This document shows positions 12,664-23,590 of a stretch of DNA of 64,000 bases, piece after piece. The position numbers and the translations under genes are program-made. Every line of letters begins with the position of its first letter. Position 1 is the stretch's first letter. Under the pieces are notes generated by a model. That model was not told the DNA's origin. It searched no databases and saw nothing but the letters and a program-made list of their open reading frames with translations. Source of the stretch: Stenogyne calaminthoides (Eukaryota > Streptophyta > Magnoliopsida > Lamiales > Lamiaceae); assembly GCA_037126765.1 (NCBI GenBank), contig JBBCBC010000001.1, positions 29,372,804 to 29,436,803 of the forward strand, read 5' to 3'.

Positions 12664-13989
12664 TGTTGGGGAATTAATTGCCCGGATCTATTCGGGATGA
12701 ATATTTAAATATAAATTTAATTCTAATAATTATTACTAGCATGAATTAATCTTATATTAATTCAAATAATAATTCAACAACCAATCATGATATAAAAAAG
12801 CGGTTCACATAAAACCTACGAGTGAAATACTACTAGTTTACGTGAACTAACCTCTTGGAGTGAAAACCGTTGAGAAGATGGATCCCGATTCACACCTAAC
12901 ACACCAAAAGGTCTTCTCAAGTATTCCTTATCCTTGTTCAACAATCCGTGGTAGGAACTCATGAACAATTTAACAAAAGGAAAAATAAAATTATGTTGCA
13001 CCACCTTTGTGGATTTCTAATTTTTCCAACACATGGAATTGCACTTGGGGATGAAACACTCATCCCCTATTTACAGATATAGGGTTGGTCGAATTTTTGG
13101 AGTGAAAATAAGATGGAAAAATCTTTTCTTAATCTTCAAGAAATCTTGAATATATCCCATATATTCTTTTCTCCATAATTAAATATTCCACAAAAATCCC
13201 AACTCCCTATATTAAGGGATTTCCAGTGTTTAAGATTATCCAGCCCATTAATTAATTCAAGCCACTGAAATAGCTCTCCTATAATTAATATTTTTTGTCC
13301 TTGGTCAAGGAACGGTTCAACATTATTATCCATACCGTAAACTAATTTCACTTGCAAGATTTGGTATGATAAATCTTATGAACCTCCCAAGGGGGCAAAT
13401 CAAAAACTAGTGTACTCAAACACCCATTCTTTGGATTAAATCTAAGAATCAAGATGTGACCAAAGAATATTGCCCAAGATATAAAGTATTTAATCTCATT
13501 GATTCTCTACCCGTTATAATTCAAAGCAATAATTACTAACCACAACACCATCCTATTTAAGGGACAAAGATTAAGAAATAACGAACCACCGAGGTCTAAA
13601 TCTTCCTAATTCAAAGGTCAAGAATTTATCCTCTCAGAGGGTCCTATTCAAAAGCATCGGCCATGCACTAGTGTAATCTCTTGGTCAAGACAAGCCAATC
13701 GAGCCTTACACTTCAACCTTTCACGATGGATTGTTCATTTCCATCTAGGTCGTGAACAACGTACTTTTTTAGTTACATGCGGATCGTTAATTTAATCTTC
13801 TCGTGATCCGGTATCACTAAAATAACTACAATGTAACACGATCGCTTATTGAACAATTATGCAAAGAAATATATGTAACATTCAATGATATTTAAAGCAT
13901 CGTGATAAATAATTTATTTCAAAGAATAAGACGAGAAATTCTTTTGGTTGTACAAAGTAAAAGCATACTTTCCAAAGATAACCCCAACA
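12664..13989 (-). repeat. 5' LTR of copia-1 (1326 bp, internally deleted)
   Basis: Same ends as 5632-7370, but about 400 bp is missing at a junction near 13222, where AAGGGATTT runs straight into CCAGTGTTTAAG. The deletion lies in the part upstream of the TATA position in the minus sense, so it removes U3 sequence. The TATA itself is mutated at 13067-13076. Confidence 0.85.
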
Positions 13990-14720
13990 TCATGTTCATA
14001 TGGCGGAACATTATCTCGCAGATTTGGGTCCTCAGCAATCATATCGCATAATGAAAAGCAAAGCCGACAAGAGATAAGGTCGACGCCTTTCTTCGTAAAA
14101 GTGGAAGATCACAAAGTTGTTTTTCTACCCCATACCACCTCAATCAAATAATGTCGAGGCCTTGAACAAAATCATAAAGCACACGCCAAGGCCAAGATCG
14201 GGGGAAAAGGGAAATGGGCTAGCGAAGCTCCCGACGACAGGGGGCATACGTAATCCACCTACAAAAATTCAACCAAAAAACCCTTATCGCTAGCCTTCGA
14301 ATCGAGGCGGTTGTTCCCGATGAAATTGACCTCCCGAGCCCTCCCGAACTAGCCAGTGTCGCTTTTGATAATAATGATGAGGCCTTGTAAAGAAACCTCG
14401 ACCTACTCAAGAAAAGCGATTGGAGGCTAACGTGAGAAATGCCAGATACAAGCAAAGGCCGGAGAGATATTACAACTCTTCAAGGTTGGAGATCTAGTGT
14501 TGAAAAAGATACTCGGACACTCAAAAGGTGCCTCGGTCCAAACCGGGGGCCCATTCCAGATATCGAAAGTCCTACCAAACGGGGCATACGAGCTCGAGAA
14601 AATGGATGAGACCAAGGCCCAATACCCATGGAATGCAACTTATCCAAGAAGTACTATCAATAGATTTACACCTTTCAGATCGGGTCACATCGTTGTAAAC
14701 AAACATCGTTGGAAACATTA
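13990..14720 (+). pseudogene. Integrase C-terminal part of element A, degraded
   Basis: Continuation of the A integrase after the copia-1 insertion. It starts with the segment reading FIWRNII in C (here FIWRNIIS-like) and the second catalytic Asp region, now reading SHNEKQ-like, so the Asp is replaced. The GQVE segment region and the GKGKWA-like helix follow at about 14160-14230. The C-terminal domain, with an LVLKKILG-like start and NGAYELE, is at 14490-14610. It ends near 14720. Frames switch at least three times. Confidence 0.75.
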
Positions 14721-14955
14721 ATTCTCTAAATAAAAGGCCATCCCCGATTTTATAAGACGACTATGCAAATGTCCAAGAAACAAGTCACATAAGAAAATAA
14801 GACGACAAGGACTAAGCAAAAAATCGCATAAGGAAATTGAGTCAACATAAAAAGGAATTAAAAGGAGAATTTCAATAATAAAGACCGGAGGTCTAGGAGA
14901 ACCCTATAATAGTACCCTTGAGGTCGACAAAAGAAAGCATTCCAATACAATACAA

Positions 14956-15096
14956 GCGACTTGGTCTATACTACGGAACAACTCGAGCTAGCGACCTGGT
15001 CTATACTACGGAGCTACTCGAGTTGGCGACCTGGTCTATACTACGGAGCTACTCGAGCCAGCTGATCAGCCTATACTACGGAGCTATTTCGAGCTA
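14956..15096. repeat. 35-bp minisatellite, four copies, in element A
   Basis: Head-to-tail units start at 14956, 14991, 15026 and 15061, with a common core GGTCTATACTACGGAGCTAC. Units two and three differ only in their last bases, and unit four is more diverged. H holds about two weaker copies of the same unit at about 57440-57520; C and B do not show it. The array lies between integrase and the short antisense frame. Amplified tandem repeats in this place are known in the Retand Tat element. Confidence 0.85.
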
Positions 15097-15324
15097 AACC
15101 TCCGACACTTAAGGAGGTCACGAGGAAGATGTCGCAAAACTATCAAAAATGATGTTTTAACATCCGAGAAGTGTCAGATGCTGCAATGAGACCTCTCGCG
15201 TTAAATGAACACGAGTGTCATACATGTGGTGCAAAAAATTCAAGGGATTGTGAAGGGTATTTTGGCTTGACCGGATTCGATATACAATACTAAATCCATG
15301 CATGTCGAAAAATGCCCATCACCA

Positions 15325-15558
15325 CTAATCCTGGCCATCACGATCGGAGCCCAAAACACAGAGGGCCCGGGGCACCTCCATCATCGCGGTGGCAGAACCA
15401 CCACCTAGGTGGTAGCACAACTTGGCAATGGCCGTATGGTCATCCTCCGATGAAGGCAAGATCGAGCCGGGGGAACTGTGGATGGACCGAATGCCAAGGT
15501 CATGAGTATAGAGCGTAGTAAGTCGTTTTGGGAGGGTGCTCTGAAATAGGGGGTTCAC
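15325..15558 (-). pseudogene. Short antisense frame of element A, unknown product
   Basis: A minus-strand frame of 77 codons lies downstream of a good minus-strand TATA box (15644-15653). H has a counterpart at 57759-58052 at the same place with a similar TATA. Shared short pieces include a GDFG/GDSG start and an HTAIAKLC/HTAIANFC segment in the second half. I do not recognise the family. Frames in A and H are offset relative to each other, so at least one is broken. C and B have no equivalent. Confidence 0.45.
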
Positions 15559-15643
15559 CGGAATCGCCCATAACCAAAGCTTGGGGATGATAAGTGGGGA
15601 GATCAGAGGATATAATGTGTGTTATACATCTTAAAATCCCGCC

Positions 15644-15653
15644 CTATTTATAG
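15644..15653 (-). promoter_or_regulatory. TATA box of the short antisense unit in A
   Basis: The minus strand reads CTATAAATAG, preceded by a GC-poor stretch and followed by GGGCGGG. The matching site in H is at 58067-58076 with the same GGGCGGG context. It is oriented to drive the short antisense frame and is separate from the TATA at 19067-19074. Confidence 0.5.
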
Positions 15654-15659
15654 AGGAAA

Positions 15660-16147
15660 GGCAGGGTCAAGTTACAAATTTCGACTCGAGGGCCCCATGA
15701 AGAAACGGTGCCACGTGAAAGAGCGTGGCAAGAAGACGCGACCTCTCGGTTGGTCTAACTTACAAAGACCCGCCGCCACCAAATATCCAGGCCATCATTG
15801 CGGATCGTTACACGCCACGCCGATTTGGGAGAATCGAGGCAACGGTTCGCCTCCCCAAGGATGAGATTGCAGCGTAGGCACAATTCCCGAGTCCGACTCG
15901 CCGTGGTTGATAAAAAATACGAAGTTCAATTCAAGGCCCCAAGACGAGCTTGAGACCTCGATTTGGGGGAATGAAATATGGGAGTTTATTTTGTAATAAG
16001 ATAAACACTAAACACTAGACGAGACAAAAAACAAAATGATGACTTCCATTGATAAAAAGACCCAAGGTCGGGGAGGTAAGACATCACAAATCAAAGCCCG
16101 AAGGTCATATCTTTATTATAAAGAAAAATAAAAAGTTAGTTGTAAGG
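15660..16147. other. Spacer between the two antisense units of A
   Basis: No gene is seen. The block at about 15960-16110 (GGGAATGAAATATGGGAGTT and following) recurs in H at about 58383-58500. It corresponds to the 3' end region of the longer antisense gene. Confidence 0.4.
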
Positions 16148-18880
16148 CTACAACTTCAATCTTTCTACTGGGCGCTTGAGGGCGGAGGCCGATGGCCCCA
16201 AAAGCGAGGCTCGTTTGGTGACCTCCACTGGATCGACCGAGCTTGATATCCTCCAAGAACTGCCCGGAAGGCATGTCGATAGTCGGGGAATGAACTCGAC
16301 CAAAGATCTTCTCCCGATATAGGGCCGATTAGCAAGAAGCAGGAGGAATGACCTCCGAGCTCGCCAATTCCTCCACCGAGGGCTCGGCTGGGTGTATCTA
16401 TCGGAGAGTCGGGAGGGCGCACGATCATCGTGGGTCCGGAAAGAATGAGAGATCAATGCCCATATCCTCCAAGTCCTGATATCCAAAGAAACATCGGGGC
16501 CAGAGGGTTGTTCCCGACGTAGTCCCCGAGCGGACAAATTTCAAAGAAGGTCGCTTTGGCGGTTCGCCCGATGACATATCTCGGATGGCACCCACAAAGG
16601 CCATCACATTCGCAAAATTACCATTCATCTTTTCGGGCGACCTTGAATTTGGCCTCCACGGTGTCCGGCTCCTTTCCGCTCTGCGGCTCTTCCCTCGAGA
16701 CCGGCTTCCACGGTAGCCCTCCATTCACTTTGAATCGTCTTTCGAACTGTGGCGCCAACGCGGTCTCGCCCGTACGACCGGCCAAATTCGCCGGCCCGGC
16801 CCGCCTCGGCTAATCCGGGTGACCGAGGGTTTAGATCTATGTATGTGCTCCACTTTGCTTTCTCGGCCCTTTTCTGTCTCAACGCCACCGTCAAGATCAC
16901 TGAGCACATCGCCTACCCGAGCCTGCGACTCACGGAGATAAGACTCTTCGCTTAGTGGGACTTGAGCGGTCCTCTCCAAATAAAAGGTCCCTTAGAATAT
17001 GGACTATGGCCGAGTACATGTTGTCCGTCATCTTCTGGCAATGGCGTTGGTCGGACGCACAAGGCTCACGCCGGAGTTATGCACGATGCGGGAGATATAG
17101 CCCGGCAGCTTCTTGGAAGCTCAACGATTGAGAGGAGGGCTTTAAGGAAGCTAACCACCTCCGGCGTAAGTCGTGGGGCGAAGTTCGTGGTCAGAAAAGA
17201 GCCGAAATAATGTGAGCTATGAAAATAATATGAAAGAGGTCATGCAAATCGTAGCGAGAACTTACTGCTCACCCACTCCTCCAAACCCAAGAAGGAGTCA
17301 TCGTCGTCATAATGAACCTCCTCCGGGCTTGAGAGGCAGCCGTGAATCGGCAAGGCGATGAGGTCTGGGTGAAGTAGCCGATCAAGGACGGGGAGGACTC
17401 AATCTTTCTTCCGAGGCCCCTCAAGGATTTCAGACTCAGAGGGTTAAATCTCTCCCTCACTTTCTTTCTCGAGCATGCCCTAAGTCGGTGAGTCGCCCTG
17501 CGGGCCTTCCTCTTGCCCTTTGTTTCCACAGCAGAGGGACCAAGAGGGGATCAAACTTGAGGGGGCCTTAGAGGGCGACCTGAGGCCACCAGACGCCTCA
17601 TTTTTCCCGTAATAGACTTTTCATGAGGCCATGACATCCGTGGGGAGGCTTTACGCGTAAATGTGGATGTTTCGAATCGCAGAAATTGAAGAAAAGCCAA
17701 TCATCAGTCGACAATCAAAAAGTGTAATAAGCACTAAGTAAGGGAACTTAAAGGGGATGTTCAAATAGTGTGGGTAAGTATACAAGCAAAGCCGTTGAGT
17801 CATTAAGCTCGGTGTTCAAAGCGTTCATGCTCATGTCCCGCCAAATGGTGAGTTGTCGCGAACGATATCAAACGCCTCTTTGAAGTCCCAATAAAGGTCG
17901 GTAGTAAGGGTGTGAAAACTGTAAAAAAGAAAAGGAGAATTAGATCAATACAAGTATCTAAGTCAAAAAGAAGGCAAAAACTTACCATGGTCGAATCTAA
18001 TTGGCATAATCGGTTGGGACAATGATGGGCAATGTGCTCGAGGGGTCCACAGACTCCACGCCCAAGAACCACCATTTATAGTGCTACCCCTCAATCTTAC
18101 TTAGATCCCACTCACGAAGCTCCCCGAGCCCCTACGGAGTCAAGGCGGTGTTATCTCCTACCGATGGATGGGCGTCATCACAAAGCCACCTCACCGGGGT
18201 TGGAAGTCAACGCAACCCTACCTTTTTTGCCCAAGAACGGTCATTGTAGAAAGAATGTAGCTCCATCCGTTAGGGAGGATCCGGGTCAGACTCGATTCCA
18301 AACCGCCAAGAGGTGGGAGATCATGCAAAGAAGCGGGAACCGGATCCCAACCTCCATTGTTTGCTTTTTGACCGCGATCATCCCGTGTATACTGGTCGGC
18401 GCTTTTTCGGGGGTTGCCCCATAAAAATGCACATATCGGGGACTTTGTAAAGGCAATGGAGGGATTTGACGTAGCCATCGGTGAGAACCTAATTGCTTTT
18501 GGTCATGAGATGCCACGAAGTCCGATTTGACCGACTTCCAAAAGTCATGGTCGGTCTCTTGACGGCCTGGGCCACATAAAAGTGATAGTCAAAAGCCCGC
18601 CAGAGGGTCCCCATATTTCCGGGCCAAAGTTAGAAGGCCTGCAGACCTCTCCTCCTCGGGCGCGGCCAAAGGAAGGAACTCTTGGTTGTGGTAGGAACGC
18701 AGGTTATTTCTTCCAACTCCCTCAGAACCGGGTCATCATCATATCCATGGTCATCGGCCGGGCAGAGGAGGCACCATCGGTGGGAGGCATTATGGGATTA
18801 GGAGCGGGGGTCTCACTTTGCTACGGCAGGTATAATTCAACGATCGTCGCGTTGTCATTGTTTGAAGATGAAGAAACCAT
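16148..18880 (-). pseudogene. Antisense multi-exon gene of element A, degraded (PF04195-like N part, coiled-coil C part)
   Basis: Homologue of the C antisense gene. The first exon begins near 18880 with an MVSSSSNND-like start. The conserved block with AVKKQTMEVGIRFPL reads at about 18330-18420, matching AGIRFPLHP of C. A canonical intron fits at 17919-17985: donor ATG|GTAAG, branch-like CTAAT, then a pyrimidine run to ACAG. The second exon reads a WDFKEAFD-like piece. The next donor is damaged (TTAAGT) and its acceptor reads GCG. A later intron has a clean GTAAGTTC donor near 17246 and a TTTTCATAG acceptor. The last exon has a LEDMGIDLSFFPDP-like end near 16440-16480, matching LEELGIDMSFFPN of C. 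Many frameshifts. Confidence 0.65.
17919..17985 (-). other. Predicted intron of the A antisense gene
   Basis: Read on the minus strand, GTAAGTTT starts at 17985, a TGATCTAATTC branch-like motif precedes a long pyrimidine tract, and the acceptor ACAG ends at 17919. The length of 67 nt is near the lower end for plants. C and B share the TGATCTAATT motif at the matching place. A has the cleanest donor and acceptor of the three. Confidence 0.6.
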
Positions 18881-19066
18881 GAACGGAGAGGGTGCAGGAA
18901 ATGATCTCGAGCCGGATGTCGTTGACGTGAAATGGGGAAAAAGATTAAGTTAATCGGAAAGCGATTTGGTTCTCTCAAGGTATTTGGAGTAACAAACGCA
19001 GGAAGCTCTAATCTGTGAGTTTTGGAAACAAGAAAGAGGAAGGGCTTAAAGGGTTGAACCCTAGTC

Positions 19067-19074
19067 AATTTATA
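19067..19074 (-). promoter_or_regulatory. TATA box of the main antisense gene in A
   Basis: The minus strand reads TATAAATT about 190 bp upstream of the inferred antisense start codon at 18880. C has TATAAAT at 35744-35750, about 165 bp before its start, in a similar setting. Confidence 0.5.
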
Positions 19075-19386
19075 GAGAAGAGCAGGGGTCGAAAATATAA
19101 ATTCGAACTTTCGAGGCCCCCACGTAAATTAAGGTCAAGGCAAGCAAGAGTAGGAAGCACGCGATCGCCGGTCGACGGATTCGCTTGAAACGCCGCCCAC
19201 CGCCACATCATCATTACAATCCTGGCCACTTGTCGTTGAGTCGGGGGAAACTTAGGTGACCGTGATAACTCCCCAAGGATTTAGGGTTTGACTGCATGTG
19301 TCCCTGTGAGATCGACTTTCCATAGGCTCCAGAACGTTGATCTGCTTTCAAGATAAGATCCCAGAGCAAGCTTTGCGATCTCATCT

Positions 19387-19397
19387 TGAGGGGCAAT
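19387..19397 (+). promoter_or_regulatory. Polypurine tract of element A
   Basis: TGAGGGGCAAT abuts the 3' LTR. The identical string sits directly before the 3' LTRs of C (36061-36071) and H (60186-60196). Confidence 0.75.
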
Positions 19398-20008
19398 TAT
19401 TAGAGGGAGAAATAACCCGACTTGGTGGAAGCTGGAATCGGACCGCCCTATGGTTAGCACATTATTCGAATTTTATCCACCGAGAAAGACTTGAAGCGAT
19501 TTCGGAGATTGGTAAGTCGCTAGAGGAGTGGAAGCCAACGAAGGTCGTGGGCCGACTTGGGATGGAAAAATAGGTAGCGAGGTGACTTGATAGAACCGAA
19601 GTCGGGACCGATCGAGTCCCGAGCTTAGTTGAAGATAAACATAGAAAAGATTCGAGTAGTTAGGAGGCGGATTTTCGGATATAACCGGAATGTGTATCTC
19701 AAAGTTTAACTTATGAACAAGAAAGGAAATCCTAGGTTGGACCACGGGGAAGAAGCCCACGAAGATTGTAACCCCAGATCCATGTCTATAAATATAACTT
19801 GTAATGTACTTTGTAAAGGATCGAAAACCTTAGTAACCTAGGCAGTAAATTTTACAAAGAAAATATCCGGGTTGGTGCCCCAAGACGTAGTCTATTTTAA
19901 GGATTTAACCGGGTAATCAAATTGTTTGTCATTTATTACTTTCACCATTGCATTGATCGGAGCTTATCAAAATACTCGTTTTGTTCGTTTTAATCAAGCC
20001 GTGCAACA
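19398..20008 (+). repeat. 3' LTR of element A
   Basis: Aligns with 75-681. It begins TATTAG (degraded TG) and ends GTGCAACA. TATA at 19786-19796. Identity with the 5' copy looks around 85-90% by eye, with several small indels, suggesting an old insertion. Confidence 0.8.
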
Positions 20009-20431
20009 ACAACTCCCTCCACTTTTCACTCATTCCAGTTTTCTTCTTCTAAAACTGGTCGCCCCTTCCCCGCCTCACACAAATAACATCCTTATGCAAA
20101 ACCCTATTACATGGCAGCCCTAATATTTTGGCACCATCCTCTCATGATCTCCCTCGCTTCAATGGTGGATTCAACCCATCATCCCACTCCATTCCCTCTA
20201 TCACTTGATCTCGGTCTAGCTCTCCTCGTCGTCCATCTTGCTCCTGTGGCGATGCCTGATCGTTCCGACATTTACTGTGTATGATCTGTACAAGTATCTC
20301 GATGGCTTTGCTTCCGCCACACCAAACGGTGACCGTTGACGTTAAAGACGCGCCTAATCTATCTTAAGTCGAATGGCATGCCATGGATCAGAAGGTTCTC
20401 TGCCTTTTCCTATCTACAGTCACCGCTGAAG
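20009..20431 (+). pseudogene. Ty1/copia gag fragment
   Basis: Between A and the next LTR a plus-strand copia gag piece can be read at about 20275-20431. It has LYKYLDGFASATP followed, after a frameshift, by VEWHAMDQKVLCLFLS. This is the helix-rich core typical of plant copia gag (retrotran_gag/UBN2 type). A stop and a frameshift lie between the two halves. The stretch before 20275 is pyrimidine-rich and may be the gag N terminus. It appears to be the target into which A and the LTR at 20432 inserted. Confidence 0.5.
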
Positions 20432-21310
20432 TGTTGGAATTTACAAACACGTAATAAAAATAAAACATGCGCAGTGGAATAAACAATTCACCAACAACGA
20501 ATTATAGATTGCATAATTAAATAACGGATTATATAAACGAAATTCTTACAGTGCTTCGTAAGCAATCTCCTCAACTACGGTATCCACGTAATCACCGCTC
20601 ACGATTGCCAAGACAGATTTGCCGCGTTGAATCGCACAAAATTCCTAAGAAATTCTAAACTAAAGATTTTATTGAGAAAATATTATTCTTGTGTTTAACG
20701 AATTCACAAGGACTTATATATATAGAAGAGACTCAGCTTAAATCTTAAGTTATCTTTGTTAGGAAATAAAATCCCTAATCTAACAAATCAAATCCCATAG
20801 ATTTGATTTCCATATATATATTTTCTTACAATAATATTCCATATATTATTTTGGGATTCCTACTTAATTAAATAGTAATAATAATTTATTCCAAATATAA
20901 TTATTATTAATTCTCCATAAATTAAATATTAAATCCAATTTAATATTTAATCAACCAATTATAATCTGTAAAGGGGAATTACTTGTTGTGTGACCCATAG
21001 ACCCTTATATATCGAGCGATTAGTCAAACTAACGATCTTAATTGAACCCTAGATAAAAAATTAGGCATTCTCAATATATAAGGTACGTTGCGAGGTATTT
21101 GCAACAACTAGTAACATTACGTGGGCTATTGTGATAATATCCTTTCATTCGCGAATGCCCGATTAAATCTTAAACATGATTAAGTGTCTATTCAAATAAT
21201 TTAATCGTATTTTCTCATTACGCTAATTGATCACGTTTGTCACATTTGGACACAAAGTCTAAACGTGACGTGCATTGGCCAATGATTAACGACCCAATTA
21301 GTATGAGGAG
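20432..21310 (-). repeat. Copia LTR in minus orientation, possible 3' LTR of D
   Basis: Starts TGTTGGAATT on the plus strand, which is the inverted end of an LTR whose minus strand finishes in AATTCCAACA. On the minus strand a TTATATATA box lies at about 20714-20724, followed by a terminal region as in a normal LTR. About 380 bp match 60832-61211 at roughly 80% by eye. No primer site adjoins the left end, so it is a 3' or solo LTR. The right end is unclear; I place it where the 62-bp duplication begins. Confidence 0.55.
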
Positions 21311-21434
21311 ACGAGCACTCTCTCTAAATCCACATTGAGGAATGAATCCTTTTCTTGGCTCAACTACCATGCACGAGCACTCTCTCTAAATCCATATTGA
21401 GGAATGAATCATTTTCTTGGCTCAACTGCCATGC
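21311..21434. repeat. 62-bp tandem duplication
   Basis: Two head-to-tail units, 21311-21372 and 21373-21434, differ at about three positions. Each starts ACGAGCACTCTCTCTAAATC and ends TGGCTCAACTRCCATGC. It sits between the LTR and the truncated 5' end of B. The origin is unknown; it could be a replication or repair duplication at the breakpoint. Confidence 0.85.
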
Positions 21435-21454
21435 ACATGCATTTCGTGATGAAC

Positions 21455-23590
21455 CCAATCCATGTTATATCTACCTATTAAGGGTGCAAGCATCCGAGAT
21501 GGCCCTGAGCTCAGTCCTGGTACGAACAGAAGGGAAAAGTAGCTTGCCAATATACTATGTGAGTCAGGTCCTCAACGAGGCAGAACGAAGGTACCCACCC
21601 CTCGAAAAACTCGCCTACGCCCTAGTGATGAGCGTGAAAAAACTACGACCGTACTTTTTCGACCACCAGGTAGAGGTGTTGACTTCGCTCCCACTAAGAA
21701 ATGTGCTACACCGCCCCAACATGGCTGGACGTTGCATGAAATGGGCAATCGAGGTTGGCCAGTTCAGTGTCATGTATGCCCCACGAACGGCCATCAAGGC
21801 ACAAGCACTGGCCGATTTTGTTGTGGAGCTCACCTTCCCGATGGCCGCACCAAATACACCAGTAGGGCCCCCCTGGGAACTCCACATGGACGGTTTCGCC
21901 ACTCAAACCTGAGCTAGGGAAGACGTAGTCCTAACCAGCCCAGACGGACATTCCTTCCAAACGTCCATCATGTTCAACTTTCAGGACACCAATAACGAAG
22001 TGGAATACGAGGCCATCATTGGGGGGCTAGAGATGGCAATGGCCATGGGAGTGAAGAAACTAAAAATACACACTGACTCACAACTGGTCGCATGCCAGGT
22101 GTCGGGGAATATGAGGCTCGATGCTAATCGAATGACCGCGATACTAAGAAATCGTCAAAAACCTTTCGAAAAATTTCGACCAAGTCTATGTGAAGCTGAT
22201 ACCCAGAAATGCAAACTCTCAAGCAGACGCTTTAGCCAGGTTGGCAACATCGGAGGGGCCGATAGATATGAAAGAGGTCACCATCACAAAAGTAACTTAC
22301 TCATCCACCATACACACCCTGGTCGCCATTAATCAATCTAAATGGAGGTCGACCATGAGGATTGGAGGACACCAATAATCGAGTACCTGAAGATAGGACA
22401 TCTGCCCAACGGTAGTGTAGAAGCCCTTCAATTGCAAATAAGAGTGGCAAGATATGTGATGGTCGATGATAACTTATACAAGCGAGGCTTCAGCATCCCA
22501 CTATTCAGACGCGTGACAAGGGAAGAATGGCAAGCCATCATGAGAGAAATCCACGAAGGTGTCTACGGAAACCACACAGGAGGCCAATCCTTGGCCCACA
22601 AGGCCATCCGACAAGGATATTTCTGGCCAACACTAAAAAAGGACGCTTTCGAATACGCGAAGGTATGCCACCGATGTCAAATATTTGCCCCCTCGATCAA
22701 AGTATCCCCGGAGGAATTAACCAGCATTCTGAGCCCATGGCCTTTTGCAAAATGGGGAATTAACATCATCGGACCCCTACCTATGACCCCAGGGACCGTG
22801 CGGTTCGCCCTCGTCGCAGTTGACTACTTCATGAAATGGGACGAGGCCGAGGCCCTCGTAACAATTGATCAAGACAATGTGATAAAATTCATCTGGAGAA
22901 ACATCATCTGTCGTTTGCCTCCCCCACAAGCAATCGTGAATTGATGGAAATGGAAAGATTCGATGGCTTTAAGATTGACGCTTTCTTCAAGAAATGGAAA
23001 ATAACAAAGCTCTTCTCCACCCCCTACCACCTACAGTCCAACGGCCAAGTTGAAGCAATCAACAAAATTATCAAACACACGCTGAAAGCGCGACTAGAAA
23101 TGGGGAAGGGCAAGTGGGCAAGCGATTTGCTTGAAGTATTGTGGTCATACAGAACAAAATGCAGGACATCTACGGGGGAAACACCTTATTCCCTCAAGAT
23201 TCGGTAGAGGCAAGTTGATCCCAAGAAATCCTCGCCCCTAGCCAACCGAATGAGCAATGGAGCCTCGAACAATAATGACATGGCAATGGAACTAGCCCGG
23301 ACCCACCGGGAAGAACGAAGGATGAGGCGAACCTAAAGAATGCCAACTACAAAATGGCAAGCGTAAAAAATACTACAACTCAAAGGTCAAACTCTGGCAA
23401 TTCAAGGAAGGCGACCTCGTCCTAAAGAAAGTACTCGGAGTCCCCAAAGGAGTATTCGGCCCCACCTGGGAGGGCCCATTCAGAATATCCAAATGTCTGG
23501 TAAACGGGGCATACGAGATCGAAGACTCGAATGGTACACCAGCCCAATATCCATGGAACGCGGCCCACCTGAAGAAATATTACCAATAGA
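21455..23590 (+). pseudogene. pol: RNH-aRNH-INT of element B
   Basis: The degenerate gypsy RNase H (SEMALSSVLVRTEG to ALADFVVEL) lies at 21490-21835 and lacks the usual TDAS motif with its first catalytic Asp. The second RNase H spans about 21880-22270 and keeps NNEVEYEA and HTDSQL; a frameshift lies near 22110. Integrase spans 22342-23590: zinc-binding part with HEGVYGNHTGG and CHRCQ, core, GQVEAINK with Glu, and the C-terminal domain with NGAYEIED. Its first core Asp is replaced by Asn (WGINIIGP, codon 22762-22764), and the second Asp region is broken by a stop near 22942. Non-functional. Confidence 0.8.

Larger units (their letters stand above)
5632..13989 (-). mobile_element. copia-1: Ty1/copia LTR retrotransposon nested in the integrase of A
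   Basis: The element starts TGTTGGGG and ends CCCCAACA with a near-perfect 5-bp duplication, and its genes read on the minus strand. In transcription order it has: 5' LTR 12664-13989, initiator-Met primer site 12649-12661, a 1.4-kb untranslated leader, gag-pol from about 11196 to 7449, a polypurine tract at 7371-7379 and the 3' LTR 5632-7370. It belongs to the same family as F. LTRs of about 1.7 kb suggest a Tork/Angela-like lineage, which is a guess. Its coding part is far more broken than that of F. Confidence 0.85.
75..20008 (+). mobile_element. Element A: Ty3/gypsy, Tat-type LTR retrotransposon, interrupted by copia-1
   Basis: Two LTRs of about 607 and 611 bp bound a plus-strand gag-pol and a long 3' region holding antisense reading frames. 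Without the nested copia insertion (5632-13989) the element is about 11.6 kb, a normal size for Tat elements. The order seen is LTR, gag with zinc knuckle, protease, RT with YVDD, RNase H, a second RNase H, integrase, antisense region, polypurine tract, LTR. All coding parts carry many frameshifts and stops. No convincing 5-bp target duplication flanks the element. It is more decayed than C and comparable to H. Confidence 0.85.

Noticed and set aside
14956..15096. Regular 35-bp repeats as a possible CRISPR array
   Set aside because: The units are directly adjacent with no spacers, and the context is a plant retrotransposon.
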